A DNA stretch of 13,932 nt from Oscillospiraceae bacterium (GTDB lineage: Bacteria > Bacillota > Clostridia > Oscillospirales > Oscillospiraceae). The notes beneath the pieces are model-generated. The model was not told the origin of the DNA. It searched no databases and saw only the letters and a list, made by a program, of their open reading frames with translations. Each line of letters opens with the position of its first letter. Position 1 is the stretch's first letter. Below are positions 1 to 4,778 of the stretch, one piece after another. The stretch spans positions 1 to 13,932 of the forward strand of contig JAQXJQ010000075.1 in the NCBI GenBank assembly GCA_029009035.1, written 5' to 3'. The position numbers were made by a program, and so were the translations under genes.

Positions 1-1
1 T

Positions 2-133
2 ATCAACGGTTTTGAGGCGGATTTCAAAGCCGGTCGGAAGAAAGAAGAATACGCAAAGAAAGTGGGAATGATAGAGTTTGTTGTTGGTATAGTTCTGCTT
101 ATCACAGGTGTTGCACTTATTCTGTTTGCCTAA
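2..133 (+). CDS. C-terminal fragment of a small membrane protein (possibly DUF3784-like)
   Basis: An open frame enters from the left edge and stops with TAA at 131-133, giving the last 43 residues. The fragment has a charged stretch (FKAGRKKEEYAKKVG), then one hydrophobic segment of about 20 residues (FVVGIVLLITGVALILFA) that ends at the C-terminus, so it is probably a membrane protein with its tail in the bilayer. A Lys/Glu-rich linker followed by a final helix resembles the small DUF3784-type proteins of Clostridia, but too little is visible to assign the family. The start codon lies outside the window. Function is unknown. Confidence 0.55.
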   Translation: MNGFEADFKAGRKKEEYAKKVGMIEFVVGIVLLITGVALILFA

Positions 134-180
134 TAAATTCCGGTTTGTCTGAGGTGTCCCGTTCCTGTTTTGCAGCGCGC

Positions 181-240
181 CAAAGCCTCCCTCTGATGAG
201 GGAGGTGGCAAAACCGAAGGTTTTGACGGAGGGAGAGAAA
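181..240. repeat. Intergenic hairpin repeat of the CCTCCCTC-TGAT-GAGGGAGG type
   Basis: A perfect 8-bp stem (186-193 with 198-205, loop TGAT) is followed by a second small stem (AAAACC 210-215 with GGTTTT 219-224, loop GAA) and the tail GACGGAGGGAGAG. This layout matches a dispersed palindromic repeat I recall as common between genes in Oscillospiraceae-type genomes; that is memory, not a search. It does not look coding. It could act as a transcript-end structure or be a small non-autonomous mobile repeat. Confidence 0.6.
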
Positions 241-285
241 CAGATGGCGTTATGTCTATCCCCCAGTCTCGCGCAAGCGCTCGAC

Positions 286-307
286 AGCCCCCTCTGACGA
301 GGGGGCC
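286..307. repeat. Second, shorter hairpin related to the 181-240 repeat
   Basis: CCCCCTC (288-294) pairs perfectly with GAGGGGG (299-305) around the loop TGAC. The loop and stem resemble the stem at 186-205 (loop TGAT), so this is probably a diverged or partial copy of the same repeat family. The stretch 134-416 contains only these two repeats and the hairpin at 331-360. I see no credible gene or promoter in it. Confidence 0.45.
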
Positions 308-330
308 TCGGATGCTACCGCACCTATATA

Positions 331-360
331 AAAACAGGCCAGGGATCCCAGGCCTGTTTT
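331..360. terminator. Probable bidirectional hairpin terminator
   Basis: AAAACAGGCC (331-340) pairs perfectly with GGCCTGTTTT (351-360). The loop AGGGATCCCA can extend the stack through GGGATCCC. The downstream arm ends in TTTT on the plus strand, and the upstream flank gives TTTTTATATA on the minus strand. It sits between the upstream membrane-protein gene and the TauE/SafE pair and would insulate them. Confidence 0.55.
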
Positions 361-416
361 ACGATTCGGCACATCATTTCCCCGCTCCGTGGCATACTTC
401 CATGGGAGGGATTTTC

Positions 417-776
417 ATGAAACACTCAAAGCAGGTATGGTTTGCCGTGGCCGGCGGAGCGGCGGGACTGGTCAACGGCTTTTTCGGCGGGGGAGGCGGC
501 ATGATCTTAGTCCCCATGCTGGCGGGCAAGTGCGGTCTTGACCGGCGGCAGGCCTTCGCCACCTCGGTGGCGGTCATCGCTCCGCTGTGCGCCCTGTCCG
601 CGGGCATTTACTGCCTCCGGGGGGATCTGGAGCTGTCTGCGGCCCTCCCCTATCTGGCAGGCGGGCTGGTGGGCGGCCTCATCGGCGGCAGAGTGTTCAA
701 GCAGCTGTCCATGAAGTGGCTGCGGCGCCTCTTCGCCCTGCTCATCCTCTACGGCGGCGTGAGGGCGCTTCTGTGA
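417..776 (+). CDS. TauE/SafE-family membrane protein, N-terminal-type half (119 aa)
   Basis: This protein belongs to the TauE/SafE (DUF81) permease family, whose members export sulfite, sulfoacetate or related organosulfur anions across the inner membrane. It has about four hydrophobic segments and the family's glycine-rich first-helix motif (GLVNGFFGGGGGMILVPML, residues about 17-35). A typical member is about 250 residues with two homologous halves; this one is 119 residues, so it is only one half. I chose ATG 417 because GGGAGGG at 404-410 lies just upstream; the open frame extends back to 252 but has no ribosome site there. The next gene starts at GTG 773, overlapping this stop by 4 bp (GTGA), so the halves are probably translationally coupled and assemble as a heterodimer. 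The transported substrate cannot be read from the sequence. Confidence 0.82.
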   Translation: MKHSKQVWFAVAGGAAGLVNGFFGGGGGMILVPMLAGKCGLDRRQAFATSVAVIAPLCALSAGIYCLRGDLELSAALPYLAGGLVGGLIGGRVFKQLSMKWLRRLFALLILYGGVRALL

Positions 777-1132
777 GCGGCTTTCTCGCCGCCGCTCTGG
801 CGGGCGCGGTGACCGGCGTCCTCTCCGCCTTCGGCATCGGCGGAGGCTCCCTGCTGCTCATCTATATGACCGCCTTTGCCCATGTGCCCCAAAATCTGGC
901 ACAGGGCATCAACCTGCTCTACTTCCTGCCCACCGCCGCCGCCTCACTCCCCTCCCATGTAAAAAACGGCTACATTGAAAAAAGTGCCCTCCTCCCCGCC
1001 ATCTCCGCGGGGCTGGTGGGGACGGCGCTGGCGGCATGGTGCGCCACAGCCATGGATGTGGTCCTGCTGCGCCGCTGCTTCGGCGTGTTTCTGCTGTTCA
1101 TCGGCTTTCGGGAGCTGTTCCGCAGGGAATAA
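773..1132 (+). CDS. TauE/SafE-family membrane protein, C-terminal-type half (119 aa)
   Basis: This is the second half-length TauE/SafE protein, also exactly 119 residues with about four hydrophobic segments. It repeats the glycine-rich signature near its start (GVLSAFGIGGGSLLLIYM, residues about 13-30) and continues with NLAQGINLLYFLPTAAASL, a helix typical of the family's second half. The start is inferred as GTG 773, which overlaps the upstream TGA in GTGA; a purine-rich AGGG at about 763 could serve as ribosome site. With its partner it likely forms one complete transporter. Its 3' end overlaps the original 3' end of the convergent GIY-YIG gene (stop at 1098) by 35 bp. An alternative reading is one ancestral gene split by a frameshift, but both halves have natural-looking ends. 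Confidence 0.78.
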   Translation: MSGFLAAALAGAVTGVLSAFGIGGGSLLLIYMTAFAHVPQNLAQGINLLYFLPTAAASLPSHVKNGYIEKSALLPAISAGLVGTALAAWCATAMDVVLLRRCFGVFLLFIGFRELFRRE

Positions 1133-1209
1133 GCGCCAGCTTCCCCTCACGGGGCAGTGCCTTGATGGCGCACTCCCGGCGCATGGCCTCCTCCTTCGTG
1201 GCATACTCC

Positions 1210-1217
1210 TCATAATA
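1210..1217. repeat. Target-site duplication, left copy
   Basis: TCATAATA here is repeated exactly at 1471-1478 on the other side of the insertion. In the interrupted gene (minus strand) it encodes the Tyr-Tyr just before EEYATKEEA. The bases outside differ (C at 1209, A at 1470), so the duplication is exactly 8 bp. Confidence 0.88.
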
Positions 1218-1470
1218 ATGCGTACTGAACAAAGCCGTAAGTCTTGAAAGCGACGGCTTTCAAGACTAATTGGCTTTGTTCAAGTGCGCGGGTTTTGAGC
1301 AAAATAGTCCAAACCCTTGCACCTCCCGCTGAAACGCCCCGGCGTTCCAGCGGGAATACGCATTGTTACAATGTCTGAATTTCGCAAAATCAGCTAAAAT
1401 GAGCTGTTTTTGCGAAATTGCGCGGCTTTTGCCGCGCGAATAAACCGCTTTGCGGTTTATTCGGCAGACA
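1218..1470. mobile_element. 253-bp non-autonomous structured insertion (MITE-like) made of six hairpins
   Basis: The element is flanked by exact direct repeats TCATAATA (1210-1217 and 1471-1478) and interrupts a recognisable gene, so insertion is directly visible. Ends from 1219 inward and from 1470 inward (complement) match at 11 of 18 positions (TGnnTnCnGAAnAAAnC), a weak terminal inverted repeat. The interior is a string of stem-loops: 1219-1289 (outer arm 1226-1236 with 1272-1282, inner arm 1240-1251 with 1256-1267), 1325-1354 (14 bp, one mismatch), 1361-1373 (5 bp), 1378-1419 (18 bp, one mismatch), 1420-1437 (7 bp, perfect) and 1438-1462 (11 bp, perfect). No transposase or substantial open frame is encoded, so it must be moved by an enzyme from elsewhere. 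I do not recognise a named family. Confidence 0.82.
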
Positions 1471-1478
1471 TCATAATA
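1471..1478. repeat. Target-site duplication, right copy
   Basis: This is the second copy of TCATAATA, at the junction where the GIY-YIG N-terminal part (ELVYY) meets the insertion. Its identity to 1210-1217 fixes the element boundaries at about 1218-1470, with one base of ambiguity because the inverted-repeat ends align best from 1219. Confidence 0.88.
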
Positions 1479-1640
1479 GACCAGCTCCACAGGGCGGCGG
1501 GATCGGGTATACCGCGCGCCCCTCCCGGCGTTGTGGGCTTCCAAGCGCCGTTCCAGGTCGTTGGTCCAGCCGGTGTAGAGGGAGCCGTCGGCACAGCGGA
1601 GCATATAGGTATAGTTCATGCCATCCACTCCTTTTCCCCC

Positions 1641-1669
1641 ATTGTACCACAGCGCTTCTTGTATTGAAA
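1641..1669 (-). promoter_or_regulatory. Promoter of the GIY-YIG gene
   Basis: On the minus strand TACAAT (complement of 1641-1646) is preceded by TGG as an extended -10. TTTCAA (complement of 1664-1669) lies 17 nt further upstream. The -35 is weak but spacing is ideal. It overlaps the promoter for the divergent mrnC gene, so the two probably compete for polymerase. Confidence 0.55.
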
Positions 1670-1687
1670 TGAAAACTATGGTATGAT
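1659..1687 (+). promoter_or_regulatory. Promoter of mrnC-rqcH
   Basis: TTGTAT (1659-1664) and TATGAT (1682-1687) are separated by exactly 17 nt. TGG directly before the -10 makes it an extended -10 promoter. It lies 33 nt before the mrnC start and overlaps the divergent GIY-YIG promoter. Confidence 0.7.
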
Positions 1688-1720
1688 ACGGGATAATCAA
1701 CCAAGAAACGGAGAATGTTC

Positions 1721-2119
1721 ATGGACTATTTTCATCTGTCCGCCTCCCCGGATACCATTGCCGGCCTCAGCAGTCTGGGGCTTGCCCATCTGGGGGACGG
1801 CGTTTATGAGCTGATGGTGCGCTCCTGGCTGTGTCTCAAGGGAAAGGCCACCAACAAGGGCCTGCACAAGGCCGCCATCACCTATGTGTCCGCACCCGCC
1901 CAGGCACAGCGGTGCCGGAAGTTTCTGCCTGTCCTCACCGAGGAGGAACAGGAGGTGTTCCGCCGTGGCCGCAACAGCCACACCGCCGCCGTCCCCAAGG
2001 GGGCCAGCGTGGGTGAGTACCACACCGCCACCGCCATGGAGGCCCTGTTCGGCTACCTGTGGCTCAAGGGTGAGACCGACCGGCTCAACCAGCTGTTCAC
2101 CCTCATGATGGAGGACTGA
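1721..2119 (+). CDS. mrnC: Mini-ribonuclease III
   Basis: Mini-RNase III is a small dimeric RNase III-type endonuclease without the double-stranded RNA binding domain; in Bacillus subtilis it trims the 23S rRNA precursor with help from L3. The 132-residue product has the family signature HLGDGVYELMVRSW (residues about 23-36), with the catalytic acidic residue D26. It also has the conserved central segment FRRGRNSHTAAVPKGAS and the C-terminal ATAMEALFGYLWL helix carrying the second acidic residue. I prefer ATG 1721 over ATG 1715 because ACGGAG (1708-1713) lies 7 nt before 1721 but too close to 1715. The stop is followed after 2 nt by rqcH, so the two form an operon. Length matches the family. 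Confidence is high. Confidence 0.93.
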   Translation: MDYFHLSASPDTIAGLSSLGLAHLGDGVYELMVRSWLCLKGKATNKGLHKAAITYVSAPAQAQRCRKFLPVLTEEEQEVFRRGRNSHTAAVPKGASVGEYHTATAMEALFGYLWLKGETDRLNQLFTLMMED

Positions 2120-2121
2120 TC

Positions 2122-3861
2122 ATGCCCTTAGACGCCATTACCATGACCGCCGTGGCCCGGGAGCTGCGGCAGAGTCTTCTGGGCGGCAAGATCGACAAGA
2201 TCTATCAGCCCACCCGGGACGAGGTGGTGCTCCATATGCGCACGGGCAGCGGCAACAAAAAGCTGCTTCTCTCCGCCAATCCCGCCCACCCCACAGCCCA
2301 AATCACCCATATTTCCCCGGAAAACCCCGAGATGCCCCCCAAGGGCGGTTTGCTCATGCGGAAATACTTCGTGGGCGGCAGAGTGCTGGACATCACCCAG
2401 CCCTCCATGGAGCGCCTGCTCACCTTCCGCTTTGAGACCCTCAACGACCTGGGCGACCGGGTGGAGCGCAGGCTGGTGCTGGAGTGCATCGGGCGCAAGT
2501 CCAACCTCATCATGCTGGACGCGGATGGGCGCATCACCGACTGTCTGCGCCGGGTGGACGGCGATCTGTCCTCCCAGCGGCCCCTCATGCCCGGCCTCTT
2601 TTATCAGGAACCCGCTCCCACGGGAAAGCTGAACCCCGTGACCATGCCGGAGGATTCCATCCGGGAGCTGGTCATGGCCTCCGCCCCCGAGGGCGAGGGA
2701 CAGGCCAAGTGGCTGCTGGACACCTTCAGCGGCGTCTCCCCCCTGGTGGCCAGGGAGCTGGAGTTCCGCTCCGGCGGCGCCAAAAGCGGTCTTGCCGACG
2801 CGCTGAACAAGCTGGCCGCCATGGTGAACGAGGGCGATTTCACTCCCGTCGCCCTGCGGAAAGAGGGGAAAGAGCTGGATTTCTCCTTCTTCCCCGTGCT
2901 CCAGTACGGTCCGGAGGTGGAGCTGCGGCGCTATGACAGCTTCTCCGCTCTGCTGGACGATTTCTATGCCGCCAGAGAGGCCCAGGAGCGGGTCAAGCAG
3001 CGGGGACAGGATTTCATCCGCTCCGTCACCCAGGCCCGCAACCGCACCGCCAAAAAGATCGCCAACCAGGAGCAGGATCTCTCCAGAGCCGTGGACCGGG
3101 AAAAGCTGCGCCGCTTCGGCGATATTATCACCACCAACTTCTATCAAACGGAGCGGGGCATGGCCGTGCTCAGGGCGCAGGACTACTACGACCCCGACTG
3201 CAGAGAGGTGGAGATCCCCCTGGACCCCCTGCTCACCCCCCAGCAGAACGCCGCCAAATATTATAAGGAGTATAAAAAGGCCCAGAAGGCGGAGGAAATG
3301 CTCACCCTCCAGCTGGAAAAGAACCGCCGGGAGCTGGACTATCTGGACAGCGTGCTCCAGATGATCACCCTCTCCGAGGGCGACAGGGACCTGCAGGAGA
3401 TCCGTCAGGAGCTGATGGACAGCGGTTATCTCAAGCAGCACAAGCGGAAGATGACCGCCAAGGGCAAGCAAAAGATCGTCCACAGCAAGCCCATGGAGTT
3501 CCGCTCCTCCGCCGGCATCCCCATTCTGGTGGGCAAAAACAACAGCCAGAATGACCGCCTCACCCTCAAGGAAGCGGACAAGCGGGATCTCTGGTTCCAC
3601 ACCCAAAAGCTCCACGGCTCCCATGTCATCCTGAAAACCGCCGGCGCGGAGCCGGATGACCGCTCCGTCACCGAAGCGGCCATGCTGGCGGCGTGGTTCT
3701 CCCAGGGTAAGGACTCCGGACAGGTCCCCGTGGACTACACCCCGGTGAAGGTCGTGAAGAAGCCCGCCGGCGCCAAGCCCGGCTTTGTGATCTACAGCAC
3801 CTATCAAACGGTCTATGTCACCCCCGACGGGGAGCTGGTCAAGGCTCTGCGGGTGCGGTAA
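2122..3861 (+). CDS. rqcH: RqcH, NFACT-family ribosome-associated quality control factor
   Basis: RqcH (also annotated FbpA, fibronectin-binding protein A) binds stalled 50S-peptidyl-tRNA complexes and recruits alanyl-tRNA to add an alanine tail that marks the nascent chain for degradation. The 579-residue protein shows the NFACT-N domain (about 1-165, with DLGDRVERRLVLECIGRKSN), a helix-hairpin-helix region (about 170-240), a long charged coiled coil (about 275-430) and the NFACT-R RNA-binding domain (about 455-560) with DLWFHTQKLHGSHVIL near residue 488. At residues 97-98, where B. subtilis RqcH has the functionally important Asp-Arg pair, this protein reads Glu-Arg, a conservative change. 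It starts 2 nt after mrnC and ends before a strong hairpin terminator, so the two genes are probably cotranscribed. Length is normal for the family. Confidence 0.93.
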   Translation: MPLDAITMTAVARELRQSLLGGKIDKIYQPTRDEVVLHMRTGSGNKKLLLSANPAHPTAQITHISPENPEMPPKGGLLMRKYFVGGRVLDITQPSMERLLTFRFETLNDLGDRVERRLVLECIGRKSNLIMLDADGRITDCLRRVDGDLSSQRPLMPGLFYQEPAPTGKLNPVTMPEDSIRELVMASAPEGEGQAKWLLDTFSGVSPLVARELEFRSGGAKSGLADALNKLAAMVNEGDFTPVALRKEGKELDFSFFPVLQYGPEVELRRYDSFSALLDDFYAAREAQERVKQRGQDFIRSVTQARNRTAKKIANQEQDLSRAVDREKLRRFGDIITTNFYQTERGMAVLRAQDYYDPDCREVEIPLDPLLTPQQNAAKYYKEYKKAQKAEEMLTLQLEKNRRELDYLDSVLQMITLSEGDRDLQEIRQELMDSGYLKQHKRKMTAKGKQKIVHSKPMEFRSSAGIPILVGKNNSQNDRLTLKEADKRDLWFHTQKLHGSHVILKTAGAEPDDRSVTEAAMLAAWFSQGKDSGQVPVDYTPVKVVKKPAGAKPGFVIYSTYQTVYVTPDGELVKALRVR

Positions 3862-3916
3862 CGAAAAAGAAGCGGTACACACGGCCCGTTGCGTCGGGCA
3901 CAACATCAGCAATTAA

Positions 3917-3969
3917 CACAGCCGACAGGGATGGAAGTGGTCCTTCCGCCCCTGACGGCTGTGTTTTTT
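3917..3969 (+). terminator. Intrinsic terminator after rqcH
   Basis: ACACAGCCG pairs with CGGCTGTGT at the base. The stem continues through ACAGGG with CCCCTG and GGAAG with CTTCC, and a run of six T ends it (3964-3969). It closes the mrnC-rqcH operon. The rest of 3862-4076 contains only the candidate promoter for the ABC genes. Confidence 0.82.
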
Positions 3970-4020
3970 GCCGAAAAAAGGGGGCTGTGTAAACAATCGG
4001 TGAACTTTCACGGGAATGCC

Positions 4021-4049
4021 TTGCCCACTGCTTTTTTTAGGTATAAGAT
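4021..4049 (+). promoter_or_regulatory. Candidate promoter for the ABC transporter genes
   Basis: TTGCCC (4021-4026) and TAAGAT (4044-4049) are spaced by 17 nt and lie just upstream of the ATPase gene and its AAAGG-rich ribosome site. Both hexamers deviate from consensus, so the promoter may be weak or need an activator. No regulator gene is adjacent. Confidence 0.4.
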
Positions 4050-4076
4050 TGAAAAAAAGAAAGGTGGTGGCGGAAG

Positions 4077-4778
4077 ATGAGCTACATTTGCTTTGAGAAG
4101 GTGAAAAAGACCTACAAGATGGGCGAGGTGACCATCAACGCCGTGGATGGGGTAGACTTTGCCATTGAGAAAGGAGAGTTTGCCATTATCGTGGGCCCAT
4201 CCGGCGCGGGCAAGACCACGGTGCTCAATATGCTGGGCGGGATGGACGCCTGCACCGACGGCATCATTACCGTGGACGGCACCCGGATCAGCGGCTTCAG
4301 CGGCAAACAGCTTACCGGCTACCGGCGGCACGACATCGGCTTTGTATTCCAGTTCTACAACCTGGTGCAGAACCTGACCGCCCTTGAGAATGTGGAACTG
4401 GCTGCTCAGATCTGCGACCACCCGCTGGACGCCAAAGAGGTGCTGGAGCGGGTGGGTCTGGGTCATCGGCTGAACAACTTCCCGGCCCAGCTCTCCGGCG
4501 GAGAGCAGCAGCGGGTGGCCCTTGCCCGGGCGCTGGCCAAAAACCCCAAGCTGCTGCTGTGCGATGAGCCCACCGGCGCGCTGGACTATGTGACCGGAAA
4601 GCAGATCCTGAAGCTGCTGCAGGACACCTGCCGTCAGGAGGGCATGACGGTGGTGGTCATTACCCACAACACGGCACTGACCCCGATGGCGGACCGGGTC
4701 ATCCATATCAAGAGCGGAAAGGTGGAGCGGATGCTGGTCAACGAGCATCCCACCCCGGTGGAGGAGATCGAATGGTAA
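4077..4778 (+). CDS. ABC transporter ATP-binding protein (MacB/LolD type)
   Basis: This 233-residue cytoplasmic ATPase powers the membrane protein encoded next. All nucleotide-binding motifs are intact: Walker A GPSGAGKTT (40-48), Q-loop glutamine in FVFQFYN (Q92), signature LSGGEQQR (139-146), Walker B LLLCDEP with catalytic Glu (159-165), D-loop GALD and switch His (H197). The sequence FVFQFYNLVQNLTALENVELA is typical of the MacB/LolD/FtsE-like branch, which pairs with FtsX-like permeases and drives extracytoplasmic conformational change rather than classic import. The gene overlaps the permease start (ATG 4772) by 7 bp, which argues for translational coupling and one complex. The substrate cannot be inferred; peptide export, antimicrobial peptide resistance, lipid handling or cell-wall signalling are all possible in this family. 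Confidence 0.93.
   Translation: MSYICFEKVKKTYKMGEVTINAVDGVDFAIEKGEFAIIVGPSGAGKTTVLNMLGGMDACTDGIITVDGTRISGFSGKQLTGYRRHDIGFVFQFYNLVQNLTALENVELAAQICDHPLDAKEVLERVGLGHRLNNFPAQLSGGEQQRVALARALAKNPKLLLCDEPTGALDYVTGKQILKLLQDTCRQEGMTVVVITHNTALTPMADRVIHIKSGKVERMLVNEHPTPVEEIEW

Larger units (their letters stand above)
1098..1619 (-). pseudogene. GIY-YIG nuclease (YhbQ/UPF0213-like) gene interrupted by a 253-bp insertion
   Basis: The N-terminal part reads from ATG 1619 (AAGGAG 8 nt upstream) as MNYTYMLRCADGSLYTGWTN and continues through LERRLEAHNAGRGARYTRSRRPVELVYY to about 1472. It contains the GIY-like TYM, the YTG and the catalytic-loop Arg. The C-terminal part continues at 1217 in the same strand and frame sense as YYEEYATKEEAMRRECAIKA, then LPREGKLALI, to a TGA at 1098-1100. 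It carries the conserved Glu of this family (RRE). Between them lies foreign DNA flanked by an 8-bp duplication. Joining the parts with one repeat copy gives exactly 87 codons, a normal length for these small nucleases. In the present state translation runs into the insert and stops at 1266-1268, giving a chimeric 117-residue product without the catalytic Glu, so nuclease activity is probably lost. Family members are single-domain DNA endonucleases of unclear cellular role. Confidence 0.88.

Noticed and set aside
322..335. TATATAAA as a -10 box for the TauE genes
   Set aside because: There is no acceptable -35 at 16-18 nt upstream, and the box overlaps a terminator-like hairpin.
252..416. N-terminal extension of the first TauE/SafE gene
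   Set aside because: It would read through a repeat and the terminator hairpin at 331-360 and has no ribosome site. ATG 417 with GGGAGGG is better and gives a normal half-protein.
2128..3912. Long minus-strand open frame (594 codons) opposite rqcH
   Set aside because: It mirrors the GC-rich codon use of rqcH, has a Gly/His/Leu-rich composition without domains, and lacks a ribosome site. It is a shadow frame.
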